Of a stretch of 64,000 bases of DNA, positions 43,979 through 52,934 are shown in pieces. Each line of letters opens with the position of its first letter. Position 1 is the stretch's first letter. The notes below the pieces were generated by a model. That model saw only the letters and a list, made by a program, of their open reading frames with translations, did not search any database and had not been told where the DNA came from. Source of the stretch: Streptomyces xylophagus (GTDB lineage: Bacteria > Actinomycetota > Actinomycetes > Streptomycetales > Streptomycetaceae); contig NZ_JNWO01000007.1 of assembly GCF_000716435.1 (NCBI RefSeq), positions 620,001 to 684,000 on the forward strand, read 5' to 3'. A program made the translations under genes and the position numbers.

Positions 43979-45017
43979 AGTCGGCGTAGATGTCCTTGAT
44001 CTGGTCGGTTTTCAGGTCGAGGTGTTCGAGGATCGTGTAGCGGCCGGGGCGGGTCTCCGGAGCGAACTCCACCGCGCGGACGAACTCGTCCACGGTGAAG
44101 CCGATCTCCTCCGGCAGCACCGGCAGTCCGTGCCGGCGCAGTACCTCGGCCATGTACGCCGATTCCTCGTGGGCTCCGCGCAGGTACATCGCGAAGGCCG
44201 CGCCCAGTCCGCACTGCTCGCCGTGGGCGGCGGCGCGTTTCGGGAAGAGCAGGTCGAAGGCGTGGTTGATCTCGTGGCAGGCGCCGGAGGCCGGACGGGA
44301 GTCCCCGGAGATCGACATGGCGACACCGGTGAGCACCAGCGCCTCGGCGAGCACCTGGAGGAAGGCGTTGTCGCCGACTCCGCCCGGGTGCCGCAGTACG
44401 GCCTCGCCCGCCTGCCGGGCCATGGCCGCGGCAAGACCGTCGATCTTCTCGCCGTTGACGCGGTTGGCGAGCTCCCAGTCCGCGATGGCGGAGATGTTGG
44501 AGATCGCGTCCCCGATGCCCGCCCGCACGAAGCGGACCGGTGCCTCACGGATGACGTCGAGGTCGATGACGACCGCGATCGGGTTCGGCACGCCGTAGGA
44601 GCCGCGGCCCGCGTCGTTGTCGAGGGTGGCGACCGGCGAGCACAGACCGTCGTGCGCGAGGTTCGTCGGTACGGCGACCAGGGGCAGGCCGATGCGTGCG
44701 GCGGCGAACTTGGCGCAGTCGATGATCTTGCCGCCGCCGAGGCCCACGACCGCGTCGTAGTGACCGGCCTTCATCTCGCCGGCCAGCTCGATCGCGTCGT
44801 CGAGGGTGCCGCCGCCGACCTCGTACCAGGTGGCGCCGGGCAGGCTGGGTTCGAGGCGGGCGCGCAGCCGGGTACCGGAGCCGCCGCTGACCGCGACGGC
44901 GAGCCGGCCGGAGTGCGAGATGCGCTGGTCGGCGAGGACGCAGGCCAGGTCGTCGAGGGCACCCGGGCGGATGTCCACGACGACGGGCGAGGGAATCAGC
45001 CGGGTCAGTACAGGCAC
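43956..45017 (-). CDS. Glycerol-1-phosphate dehydrogenase-like (iron-containing ADH family)
   Basis: A 353-residue NAD(P)-dependent polyol dehydrogenase of the AraM/EgsA branch. The cofactor loop is VVGLGGGKIIDCAKF (about residues 92-106). VPTNLAHDGLCSPVA carries the conserved Asp metal ligand, and the His ligands are in GACHEINHAFD and AAHGEQCGLG. Archaeal and some bacterial members make sn-glycerol-1-phosphate from DHAP. The GTG start at 45017 overlaps the nucleotidyltransferase gene by 13 bases. Its place between a nucleotidyltransferase and CDP-alcohol transferases fits synthesis of a polyol phosphate for activation. Confidence 0.86.
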   Translation of the reverse strand: MPVLTRLIPSPVVVDIRPGALDDLACVLADQRISHSGRLAVAVSGGSGTRLRARLEPSLPGATWYEVGGGTLDDAIELAGEMKAGHYDAVVGLGGGKIIDCAKFAAARIGLPLVAVPTNLAHDGLCSPVATLDNDAGRGSYGVPNPIAVVIDLDVIREAPVRFVRAGIGDAISNISAIADWELANRVNGEKIDGLAAAMARQAGEAVLRHPGGVGDNAFLQVLAEALVLTGVAMSISGDSRPASGACHEINHAFDLLFPKRAAAHGEQCGLGAAFAMYLRGAHEESAYMAEVLRRHGLPVLPEEIGFTVDEFVRAVEFAPETRPGRYTILEHLDLKTDQIKDIYADYVKAIGS

Positions 45018-45757
45018 GCGATCTCCCGCCCCTTGGCCAGATCGTCGTGGTTGTCGATCTCGACCCACTTGACGTCGCCGATCGGGGCGACATCGATCCG
45101 GAAGCCGCGGTTCACGAGTTCCTGGTAGCCGTGCTCGTAGAACTGCTGCGGGTCGGTCTCCCACACCGTCTTGAGCGCATCGGCCAGTTCGGGGGTGGCG
45201 TCGCCCTCGATGAGGGTGACGCCGATGTACTCGCCGGTGGCCTCGGCGGGGTCCATCAGCTTGGTGATCTTCGTCATGCCCTTGGCGGGGTCGACGACGA
45301 CCTTCATCTCCTCGTCCGCAAGGGACTTGACGGTGTCCAGCGCGAGGATGATCTTCTTGCCGTCGCCGCGGGCGGCGAGCAGGGTCTTCTCGACGGAGAC
45401 CGGGTGGACGGTGTCGCCGTTGGCGAGGATCGCGCCGTCCTTGAGGGCGTCACGTCCGCACCACAGGGAGTAGGCGTTGTTCCACTCCTCGGCCTTGTCG
45501 TTGTCGATGAGGGTGAGCTTGAGGCCGTACTTCTGCTCCAGGGCCGCCTTGCGCTCGTACACGGCTTCCTTGCGGTAACCGACGATGATCGCGACCTCGG
45601 TCAGACCGATCTCGGCGAAGTTGCCGAGGGTCAGGTCCAGGACCGTGGGTTCGCCCTCTATGCCCGCGGGCCCCACCGGCACCAGAGCCTTGGGAAGGCT
45701 GTCGGTGTAGGGGCGCAGACGCCGTCCGGCGCCGGCCGCCAGCACGAGGCCGATCAT
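45005..45757 (-). CDS. Sugar/polyol-phosphate nucleotidyltransferase
   Basis: A 250-residue NTP transferase. The signature LVLAAGAGRRLRPYTDSLPKALVPVG (residues 4-29) binds the nucleotide, and AILANGDTVHP provides the metal-binding Asp. It resembles the cytidylyltransferases that make CDP-choline or CDP-inositol-type compounds; with two CDP-alcohol transferases in the operon CTP is the likely donor. It overlaps its upstream neighbour as ATGA and the downstream dehydrogenase by 13 bases. The acceptor may be glycerol-1-phosphate or another polyol phosphate. Confidence 0.86.
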   Translation of the reverse strand: MIGLVLAAGAGRRLRPYTDSLPKALVPVGPAGIEGEPTVLDLTLGNFAEIGLTEVAIIVGYRKEAVYERKAALEQKYGLKLTLIDNDKAEEWNNAYSLWCGRDALKDGAILANGDTVHPVSVEKTLLAARGDGKKIILALDTVKSLADEEMKVVVDPAKGMTKITKLMDPAEATGEYIGVTLIEGDATPELADALKTVWETDPQQFYEHGYQELVNRGFRIDVAPIGDVKWVEIDNHDDLAKGREIACLY

Positions 45758-47544
45758 GCGGGTTCTCCTTCATCGTGTACGGCGGGCGCCCCTGCGGACA
45801 CCCAGAAGCGGATGCTCTCGAAGAGCACCAGCAGGGCCACGGCCACGGCGAGGACCGTGAGCGCGACCGTGAACTGCGACGCGGTGAGCACGGCGGCGAG
45901 AACGGTGACGAGCAGCGTCCGCCCCTCGTGCCCCCCTATGGCGCGCACCAGCCAGGCCGGGGACGCCCCGGCGTTGCCGCGGATGCGGTACACCGTGTCG
46001 TAGTGATGGTAGGCGACCGCGGCCACCAGGCCGAAAGCCGCGGGAAGTGCTCCGTTCACCTCCGCTTTGGCCGCGAGGATGAGGACGGTGCAGTATTCGG
46101 CCGCCCGGAAGAGCGGGGGGATCAGCCAGTCGAGGGCGCCCTTGAGGGGGCGGGAGACGGCCTCGGCGGACACCATGGCGTAGACACCGGCGGCCAGGAC
46201 GACCGACCGGCCCGGTCCGTCGAACCAGGCCGCGAGCAGGAGTACGGCGGTCCCGGCGACGGCCCAGAGGAGCGCCGGAACGCGAGACCTGCCGGGCAGG
46301 ACGCGCGCGAGCAGTTCGGCCAACGGCCCGCTGTCCGCCAGGTCCGCCAGCGCCCCGGCCGCCCGGTCCGTCCGCGTCGCCTTGCGGGTCAGCGAGCGCA
46401 GCACCCGGCCCGCCGCCGTGTACGTCGCCGCGAAAGCACAGCCGACGAGGAGGACGTAGAAGGTGATCCGGGGTGTGGTCACTGCCGTGAGGACGGCGAT
46501 CATCGCCCATCGTTCGCCGATGGGCAGGACTATCATCCGGCGCACCCAGACCGTCCAGCCGACGCTGTCGAGCTTGTCGGAGAGGGCGGCGGTGGGGCTG
46601 GTGTTGGCGGTGGCGTCGTGGTTGGCCTCGTTGAAGGAGAAGTCCACAACGTGCCGGCAGGTCTGCAGGATCATCGCGCCGAGGGCCAGGGCCCATACGT
46701 CGTCGCCGCCCCGGGCCGCTCCCAGCGCGAGGCCCGCGTAGTAGGCGTACTCCTTGGCGCGGTCGAAGGTGGCGTCGAGCCAGGCGCCGAGCGTGGAGTA
46801 CTGCAGGGAGTAGCGGGCGAGCTGGCCGTCGGTGCAGTCCAGGACGAAGGACGCGATCAGCAGGACGCCTGCCGCGACGTACCCGGCGCGGGTGCCGGTG
46901 GCCGCGCAGCCCGCCGCGATCAGGGCGGTGAGCAGCGAGGCGGTGGTGACCTGGTTCGGGGTGAGGCCGCGGCGGGCGCACCAGCGGGCGAGGTAGCGGG
47001 AGTACGGGCTGATGAAGTGGGTGGTGAAGAAGCCGTCGCGGGACTTCACGGCCGACTTCAGGCGTACGGCCTCGTCGTCGACGGCGGCGACCGCCTGCCG
47101 TGCCTCATTGCGGGCCTGCGGGTCGGCGGGGACGGTGGCGACGAGGCTGCCCAGCTCGGGGCGGTGCACGTCGCAGCCGTCGGTGTCGAGGGCGGTGACG
47201 ATGCGGTCGGCGAGGTTGTCGAGGAGGGTCGTGCCGGCGCTCGCCGAGTTCTCGCGGGCGACCGCGCGGGTCAGTGCCTGGCGGCCGGCGGGCTGGGCGG
47301 TGACGGCGCCCGGTACCGCGGCGAGTGGGAAGCGGGGGTCGGTGAGGCCGAGGCGCAGCGCGTGCAGGTGGCCCACGAAGCGGGCGTCCACGACGGCGAC
47401 CCGCTGGTCACCGGGGACCGCCGCCAGGAGCGTCTCCGCCTCGGTGGTGTCGGCGGCGGTCCGGACGTCGAAGCCGAGCGACCGCAGATCGCCCTCGATC
47501 GACGATCCGGGGACCGGCGAGCCGGTGAGGATGGCGGTCGACAA
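45754..47544 (-). CDS. DUF5941/CDP-alcohol phosphatidyltransferase fusion
   Basis: A 596-residue protein. Residues 1-165 form a soluble alpha/beta domain (AILTGSPVPGSSIEGDLRSLGF then VAVVDARFVGHLHALRLGL) that looks like a degenerate nucleotidyltransferase. Residues 180-380 are a CAPT membrane domain with an intact motif, DCTDGQLAR-x8-GAWLDATFD. The remainder is a polytopic DUF5941-type domain (to 590). The start is TTG 47544 with GGGAG upstream. It is the first gene of the envelope operon and carries the only complete CAPT active site. The overall layout recalls bifunctional IPCT-DIPPS enzymes but with a decayed N-domain. Confidence 0.83.
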   Translation of the reverse strand: MSTAILTGSPVPGSSIEGDLRSLGFDVRTAADTTEAETLLAAVPGDQRVAVVDARFVGHLHALRLGLTDPRFPLAAVPGAVTAQPAGRQALTRAVARENSASAGTTLLDNLADRIVTALDTDGCDVHRPELGSLVATVPADPQARNEARQAVAAVDDEAVRLKSAVKSRDGFFTTHFISPYSRYLARWCARRGLTPNQVTTASLLTALIAAGCAATGTRAGYVAAGVLLIASFVLDCTDGQLARYSLQYSTLGAWLDATFDRAKEYAYYAGLALGAARGGDDVWALALGAMILQTCRHVVDFSFNEANHDATANTSPTAALSDKLDSVGWTVWVRRMIVLPIGERWAMIAVLTAVTTPRITFYVLLVGCAFAATYTAAGRVLRSLTRKATRTDRAAGALADLADSGPLAELLARVLPGRSRVPALLWAVAGTAVLLLAAWFDGPGRSVVLAAGVYAMVSAEAVSRPLKGALDWLIPPLFRAAEYCTVLILAAKAEVNGALPAAFGLVAAVAYHHYDTVYRIRGNAGASPAWLVRAIGGHEGRTLLVTVLAAVLTASQFTVALTVLAVAVALLVLFESIRFWVSAGAPAVHDEGEPA

Positions 47545-47821
47545 CCGAACTCACTCCCTGGGTACCGACGCTCGGGCGCCGGTCATGTGCATGGTGGTGG
47601 CGCCCCTTGGGTGGCACCCGGGCGGCATGTCGGCAGAGGCTATCGGATGCTCTCAAGCCCGTGTTCACCGGCCGTTCATGGCCTGATCAACAGGGTCTGC
47701 CAGCGCCTCCGCCGAGATCATCATCAGGGATTCGGGCCCCGGCCGACAAACCGCACCCGCCAGACCGGGCATCGCGGGACATTGCGGAGGCCCACTTCGT
47801 ATCGGCATAGGGTCAATGCCC

Positions 47822-48793
47822 ATGACATGGCTGATCACCGGCGGAGCCGGATACATCGGGGCCCATGTGGCACGGGCGATGGCGGACGCCGGGGAACGCG
47901 TCGTCGCCCTCGACGACCTCTCCGCAGGCAACCCCGCGCGCCTCCCGGCGGACGTCCCGCTCGTCAACGGCTCCTCCCTCGACGGCGACCTGTTGAAGCG
48001 GGTGTTCGCCGAGCACGAGGTGACGGGGGTCGTGCATCTCGCGGCGCGCAAGCAGGTCGCCGAGTCCGTGGCGCAGCCGACGCGCTACTACCGCGAGAAC
48101 GTGGGCGGCCTGGCGACCCTCCTGGACGCGGTCGCGGGCGCCGGCATCGAGCGGTTCGTGTTCTCGTCCTCGGCGGCGGTCTACGGCGACCCGGGCGTCG
48201 ACCTGATCACGGAGGACACCCCGTGCGCGCCGGTGAACCCGTACGGCGAGACCAAGCTCACCGGTGAGTGGCTGGTCCGGGCGGCGGGCGGGGCGCACGG
48301 CATCGCGACGGTGTGCCTGCGCTACTTCAACGTGGCGGGCGCCGCCGCGCCGGAACTGGCCGACACGGGCGTCTTCAACATCGTCCCCATGGTCTTCGAC
48401 CGGCTCACCCGCGACGAGGCCCCGAGGATCTTCGGCGACGACTATCCGACCCCGGACGGCACCTGTATCCGCGACTACATCCATGTCGCCGACCTCGCGG
48501 AGGCCCATCTGGCGGCGGCCCGGCGACTGTCCGACGGCGGCGCGAGCGGCGACCTGACGGTCAACATCGGCCGCGGGGAAGGGGTTTCGGTGCGCGAGCT
48601 GGTCACGGTGATCGGCGAGGTCACCGGTGACCGGCGGCCGGCCGTCGTCGAGGGGCGGCGTCCCGGTGACGCGCCGCGCGCGGTCGCCTCCGCCGAGCGG
48701 GCCGCCGTAGAACTGGGGTGGACGGCTCGGCGCGGGGTGCGGGAGATGGTCGACTCGGCGTGGCAGGGCTGGCGGCTGCACCACGCCCTGTGA
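47822..48793 (+). CDS. galE: UDP-glucose 4-epimerase-like (extended SDR)
   Basis: A 323-residue extended short-chain dehydrogenase. The NAD motif TWLITGGAGYIGAHV opens the protein, with FSSSAAVYGDP (catalytic Ser) and PYGETKLTGE (YxxxK) following, then CIRDYIHVADLAEAH. It should interconvert UDP-glucose and UDP-galactose or the N-acetyl forms. ATG 47822 has AGGG at a better distance than ATG 47816. It is divergent from the envelope operon across 277 bp and could supply sugar nucleotides for the glycosyltransferase. A strong terminator follows. Confidence 0.88.
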   Translation: MTWLITGGAGYIGAHVARAMADAGERVVALDDLSAGNPARLPADVPLVNGSSLDGDLLKRVFAEHEVTGVVHLAARKQVAESVAQPTRYYRENVGGLATLLDAVAGAGIERFVFSSSAAVYGDPGVDLITEDTPCAPVNPYGETKLTGEWLVRAAGGAHGIATVCLRYFNVAGAAAPELADTGVFNIVPMVFDRLTRDEAPRIFGDDYPTPDGTCIRDYIHVADLAEAHLAAARRLSDGGASGDLTVNIGRGEGVSVRELVTVIGEVTGDRRPAVVEGRRPGDAPRAVASAERAAVELGWTARRGVREMVDSAWQGWRLHHAL

Positions 48794-48801
48794 ACTTAGG
48801 C

Positions 48802-48838
48802 TGCCCTGACCTGCGATTTGTTTGCGCAGGTCAGGGCA
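48802..48838 (+). terminator. Terminator after galE
   Basis: A perfect 14-bp stem, TGCCCTGACCTGCG (48802-48815) and its complement (48825-48838), with a 9-base loop containing TTTGTTT. It lies 8 bases downstream of the galE stop. Confidence 0.87.
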
Positions 48839-48928
48839 CATGACAACGGTGTTCAGTGCCGCGTTGCCCGATACCCCCCACCCGTAGTTCACTGGGGTCC
48901 CGGGCAGTAATCAGGAGGGCGGCATTCC

Positions 48929-49867
48929 ATGGGGGCAGGGCACGACCACGGGCACTCGCACGGTGCTCCCGTCACCGGTACGGCGGCGGCCGCGTACCGG
49001 GGCAGGCTGCGCGTCGCGCTGGGGATCACGATCACCGTGATGGTGGTCGAGGTCGTCGGCGGGCTGCTCGCGGACTCCCTCGCGCTCATCGCGGACGCGG
49101 CCCACATGGCGACGGACGCGCTGGGCCTCGGCATGGCGCTGCTCGCGATCAGCTTCGCGAACCGCCCGGCGACCGGCAACCGCACCTTCGGCTACGCCCG
49201 CGCGGAGATCCTCGCCGCGCTCGCCAACTGTCTGCTGCTGCTCGGCGTCGGCGGATACGTCCTCTACGAGGCGGTCCAGCGGTTCGTCACGCCCGCCGAC
49301 ACCGAGGGCGGGCTGACCATCGTGTTCGGCCTGATCGGCCTGGTCGCGAACATGATCTCCCTCACGCTGCTGGTGCGCGGGCAGAAGGACAGCCTGAACG
49401 TGCGCGGCGCGTTCCTGGAGGTGGCCGCCGACGCGCTGGGCTCCCTCGCGGTGATCATCGCCGCCGTGGTGATCCTGACCACGGGCTGGCAGGCGGCCGA
49501 CCCGATCGCCTCGCTCGCCATCGCCCTGATGATCGTGCCGCGCACGCTGAAGCTGCTGCGCGAGACCCTGGACGTGCTGCTGGAGTCGGCCCCCAAGGAT
49601 GTCGACATGCAGGACGTGCGGGCCCACATCCTGGCCCTGGACGGGGTCGAGGACGTCCACGATCTGCACGCCTGGACGATCACCTCGGGGATGCCGGTGC
49701 TCTCCGCGCACGTGGTCGTCAGCTCGGAGGTGCTCAACGCCATCGGCAACGAGAAGATGCTCCACGAACTCCAGGGCTGCCTGGGCGACCACTTCGACGT
49801 GGAGCACTGCACCTTCCAGCTGGAGCCCGGCGGGCACGCGGAGCACGAGGCGAAGCTGTGCCACTGA
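48929..49867 (+). CDS. Cation diffusion facilitator family transporter
   Basis: A 312-residue CDF protein with six transmembrane helices and a cytosolic C-terminal domain. The N-terminus HDHGHSHG is a His-rich metal loop. The TM2 site is ADAAHMATDALG (HxxxD). The TM5 site reads LEVAADALGS, so the second HxxxD is ExxxD, which may shift metal preference. The C-terminal domain has VHDLHAWTITSG. It exports Zn, Co or a similar divalent metal by proton antiport. ATG 48929 follows AGGAGGGCGG. Confidence 0.9.
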   Translation: MGAGHDHGHSHGAPVTGTAAAAYRGRLRVALGITITVMVVEVVGGLLADSLALIADAAHMATDALGLGMALLAISFANRPATGNRTFGYARAEILAALANCLLLLGVGGYVLYEAVQRFVTPADTEGGLTIVFGLIGLVANMISLTLLVRGQKDSLNVRGAFLEVAADALGSLAVIIAAVVILTTGWQAADPIASLAIALMIVPRTLKLLRETLDVLLESAPKDVDMQDVRAHILALDGVEDVHDLHAWTITSGMPVLSAHVVVSSEVLNAIGNEKMLHELQGCLGDHFDVEHCTFQLEPGGHAEHEAKLCH

Positions 49868-50097
49868 GGTGGCCGTGAAGTCCCCGTCGAGGTCTCGGCG
49901 CTGACGGAAATCGACAGAGTTCGGCAGAAAACGATCGGCTGCGACGGAACGCAGCCGTCCGGGCGCGCGTCCGCGTCCTCACTCCCACAGTCCCGCCCCC
50001 GGACGGTTCCGCCGTCGCCGCGCCGGGCACGATGAACTGCCGGGAGTGCCGGATTCGTACGGCAGACTTGGCTCGAAGACCGAAGTGAAGGATGGGT

Positions 50098-50691
50098 ATG
50101 CCGATCACACCTGCCACCGCGACGCACAACTCGTCGAACGGCACCGCTGAAGCGATCTTGCTCGAACTGGTCGACGAGAACGGCGTGACGATCGGTACCG
50201 CGGAGAAGCTCGCCGCCCATCAGCCGCCGGGGCAGTTGCACCGCGCGTTCTCCGTCTTCCTCTTCGACGAGCAGGGCCGGCTGCTGCTCCAGCAGCGGGC
50301 GCTCGGCAAGTACCACTCCCCCGGCGTGTGGTCCAACACGTGCTGCGGCCACCCCTACCCCGGCGAGGCGCCCTTCGCGGCGGCGGCCCGGCGGACGTAC
50401 GAGGAGCTGGGGGTGTCCCCGTCGCTGCTCGCCGAGGCGGGCACCGTGCGCTACAACCACCCGGACCCGGACTCCGGTCTGGTGGAGCAGGAGTACAACC
50501 ACCTCTTCGTCGGCATGGTGCAGTCCCCGCTGCGGCCGGACCCGGAGGAGGTGGGCACGACCGCGTTCGTGACCCCCGCCGAGCTGGCGGAGCGCCACGC
50601 GAAGGACACCTTCTCGTCCTGGTTCATGACAGTGCTGGACGCGGCCCGTCCGGCGGTCAGGGAACTGACGGGCCCGTCCGCGGGCTGGTAA
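50098..50691 (+). CDS. idi: Isopentenyl-diphosphate delta-isomerase, type I
   Basis: A 197-residue Nudix-fold isomerase that interconverts IPP and DMAPP. The active-site Cys is in WSNTCCGHPYPGE (about residue 80), and the acidic catalytic region is in TYEELGVSPSL and VEQEYNHLFVG. ATG 50098 is preferred because GAAGGA lies six bases upstream; ATG 50092 would overlap it. It stands alone, but together with dxs, ispG and the prenyl synthase 10-20 kb away it completes a local isoprenoid supply set. The 230-bp region before it shows no gene. Confidence 0.94.
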   Translation: MPITPATATHNSSNGTAEAILLELVDENGVTIGTAEKLAAHQPPGQLHRAFSVFLFDEQGRLLLQQRALGKYHSPGVWSNTCCGHPYPGEAPFAAAARRTYEELGVSPSLLAEAGTVRYNHPDPDSGLVEQEYNHLFVGMVQSPLRPDPEEVGTTAFVTPAELAERHAKDTFSSWFMTVLDAARPAVRELTGPSAGW

Positions 50692-50697
50692 CCGGGT

Positions 50698-51207
50698 CTA
50701 CGACACCTGCGCGGGCCGGAGCGGCAGGGCGGCCCAGATCACCTTCCCGCCGCTCGCCGTGTGCTCGACGTCGCACACACCGCCCGCCTCCCGGGTCACC
50801 TCGCGCACCAGGAGCAGTCCCCGGCCGCCGGTCTCGTCGTGGTCGGCCACCAGGGCGGTCGGGCGGTAGGGGTGGTTGTCCTCGACGGACACCCGCACCC
50901 ACTCGGCACCGACGGCGATCTCCACGGCGAGGACCGGCGACAGCAGCGCCGCGTGCTTGACCGCGTTGGTCACCAGTTCGGAGACGATCAGCAACAGCCC
51001 CTGGAGCAGGTCGTCCGCGAGGGGTACGCCCTGGCGGAAGAGCAGGTCCCGTACGGCGTGTCGCGCCTGCGGGACCGAGACGTCGACGGCGGACGCGGTG
51101 AACCGCCAGACTCCTTCGTACGGCAGCGGATCCGGCGGGGCGGGGTCCAGGGGATCGTCCCTGCCGCCTTCTGGGCGTGGGCCTGACCCTCGCCCGTGGT
51201 TCTCCAT
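50698..51207 (-). CDS. ATP-binding anti-sigma regulatory factor-like kinase domain protein
   Basis: A protein of about 169 residues with a stand-alone HATPase_c_2 (RsbW-like) domain. The N-box is LLIVSELVTNAVKHAALL, and the G-boxes are VSVEDNHPYRP and ETGGRGLLLVREV. These abundant Streptomyces proteins are thought to regulate sigma factors or anti-anti-sigma partners. ATG 51207 is chosen; GTG codons 36 and 33 bases upstream are alternatives. It converges on idi with a 6-bp gap, so the two genes share no obvious terminator. Confidence 0.82.
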   Translation of the reverse strand: MENHGRGSGPRPEGGRDDPLDPAPPDPLPYEGVWRFTASAVDVSVPQARHAVRDLLFRQGVPLADDLLQGLLLIVSELVTNAVKHAALLSPVLAVEIAVGAEWVRVSVEDNHPYRPTALVADHDETGGRGLLLVREVTREAGGVCDVEHTASGGKVIWAALPLRPAQVS

Positions 51208-51411
51208 CGTCCGGTCGCCACCCTTGCGCTCGATTGTCACCACCCCACGAGTGTTGGCACCGACCCGCGCCACCCCGGATGACTGAACAGAAGTCAGCAG
51301 TTATCGGACGCTTTCCGATCGTTGCTGCACGACCGGATCGAGTGTGAGATCGCCTCTGTTCCCCATGTGCCGACTTAGCGAACTCTTCGGCTTGTCCGTA
51401 GCATCCGGCGC

Positions 51412-52161
51412 ATGGAGCCCCGCCTGCTGCACGGCGTCACCGACTCGGTCGCCACCGTCACCGTCCACCACCCCGGCAAGCGCAACGCGATGACCGCCGA
51501 GATGTGGCGCTCATTGCCTCCGCTGCTCGACACCCTGGCCGCCGATCCGGCCGTACGGGCGCTCGTGCTGACCGGTGAGGGCGGGACGTTCTGCGCTGGG
51601 GCCGACATCTCGACGTTGCGGGAGTCGCCGGGCGAGGCACAGGGGCTCGCGGTGCTCGCGGAGGAGGCCCTGGCCGCGTTCCCGAAGCCGACGTTGGCCG
51701 CGATCCGGGGCCATTGCGTGGGCGGCGGGGCGCAGTTGGCGGCGGCCTGCGATCTGCGGTTCGCCGAGGAGGGCGCGCTGTTCGGGGTGACTCCGGCGAA
51801 ACTGGGGATCGTGTATCCGGCGTCCGCCACCGGGCGGTTGGTGTCGCTGGTGGGTCCGGGGGCCGCCAAGCACCTGCTGTTCTCCGGCGAGTTGATCGAC
51901 GCGGAGCGGGCGCTGCGTACCGGTCTCGTCGACGAGCTGCTGCCCGAGGGTGAACTCGCCAAGCGGGTCGCGGAGTTCACCCGAGTGCTGGTGTCCCGCT
52001 CGCAGTTGACGCAGGCGGCGGCGAAGGAGTTCGCCAACGGGCTTACGGACAGGGACGGTTACTGGGCCGATCAGGCGCGCGGCAGCGGCGACACCGCGGA
52101 GGGCGTCGCCGCGTTCCTGGAGCGCCGCGAGCCGCGCTTCACGTGGACTGCGTCAGGATGA
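51412..52161 (+). CDS. Enoyl-CoA hydratase/isomerase family protein
   Basis: A 249-residue crotonase-fold protein. The oxyanion-hole segments are GEGGTFCAGADISTL (about residues 55-69) and RGHCVGGGAQLAAACDLRFAEEGA (about 102-125), followed by FGVTPAKLGIVYP. The second catalytic glutamate of hydratases is not clear, so a hydratase, isomerase or other crotonase activity is possible. TAGCAT seven bases before ATG 51412 suggests a leaderless transcript. Its last 23 coding bases overlap the end of the convergent DJ-1 gene. Confidence 0.87.
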   Translation: MEPRLLHGVTDSVATVTVHHPGKRNAMTAEMWRSLPPLLDTLAADPAVRALVLTGEGGTFCAGADISTLRESPGEAQGLAVLAEEALAAFPKPTLAAIRGHCVGGGAQLAAACDLRFAEEGALFGVTPAKLGIVYPASATGRLVSLVGPGAAKHLLFSGELIDAERALRTGLVDELLPEGELAKRVAEFTRVLVSRSQLTQAAAKEFANGLTDRDGYWADQARGSGDTAEGVAAFLERREPRFTWTASG

Positions 52162-52783
52162 AGCGGCTGTTCGTACGGAACTTCTCGACGAGGTGCGCGG
52201 GGGCCTTCTCCGGGGCCCCCGCGTCGTAGGGCGGTTGCGGGTCGTACTCGATCGCGAGCTGTACGGCCTGAGCGTGTGCGTCGCCGGCGATGCGGCCGAG
52301 CAGGGTGAGGCCCATGTCGATGCCGGAGGAGACGCCGGCCGCGGTGACGTACTTGCCGTCGGTCACCACCCGCTCCCCCGTGGGCTCGACACCGAACCGC
52401 TTCAGGTCGTCCAGGGCGAGCCAGTGCGAGGTCGCGCGGCGGCCCCGGAGGAGTCCTGCGGCGGCCAGCAACAGGGAGCCTGTGCACACCGAGGTCGTCC
52501 AGGTGCTCGTGCCGTCGGCGGTGCGCAGCCAGTCCAGGAGGGGCGCGTTGCCCATCTGCGCGGTCTGACCTGGGCCGCCCGGGACGACCAGGATGTCGGG
52601 GCTCGGTACATCCGCCAGGGTCCGGTCGGCGACGATCGCCAGGTTTCCGGTTTCGTTGCGGACGGGGCCGGTTCGCTCCGCGACGAAGACGGTGTCCGCG
52701 TCCGGGAGGCGGGCGAGGGTTTCGTAGGGGCCCACGGCGTCCAGGGCGGTGAAGCGGTCGAAGAGGACGATGGCGATCTGCAT
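52139..52783 (-). CDS. DJ-1/PfpI family protein
   Basis: A 214-residue glutamine-amidotransferase-like protein. The nucleophile elbow is TTSVCTGSLLLAAAGLLRGRRATSHW (Cys about residue 104). The N-terminal QIAIVLFDRFTALDAVGPYETL and the GlxA-like layout suggest an isonitrile hydratase-like or regulatory relative, lacking the AraC domain. ATG 52783 (or 52792, three codons earlier) is chosen. It shares strand and fold with the GlxA gene 385 bases upstream. Its 3' end overlaps the enoyl-CoA hydratase gene by 23 bases. Confidence 0.86.
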   Translation of the reverse strand: MQIAIVLFDRFTALDAVGPYETLARLPDADTVFVAERTGPVRNETGNLAIVADRTLADVPSPDILVVPGGPGQTAQMGNAPLLDWLRTADGTSTWTTSVCTGSLLLAAAGLLRGRRATSHWLALDDLKRFGVEPTGERVVTDGKYVTAAGVSSGIDMGLTLLGRIAGDAHAQAVQLAIEYDPQPPYDAGAPEKAPAHLVEKFRTNSRFILTQST

Positions 52784-52934
52784 GGGGACCATCCGGTGCT
52801 CGTTGTTGGGTGTTCGGTGGGGTGGGTGTTGTGGGGGCGTCGGAAGGCTTTCAATGCCCGATGGGCAAGTGCGGTGGAGCGCCGGGGGCTTTCCGCCGGA
52901 GTCGGCTCTGGGCGCCTGTGAGGACACGCTGAAT

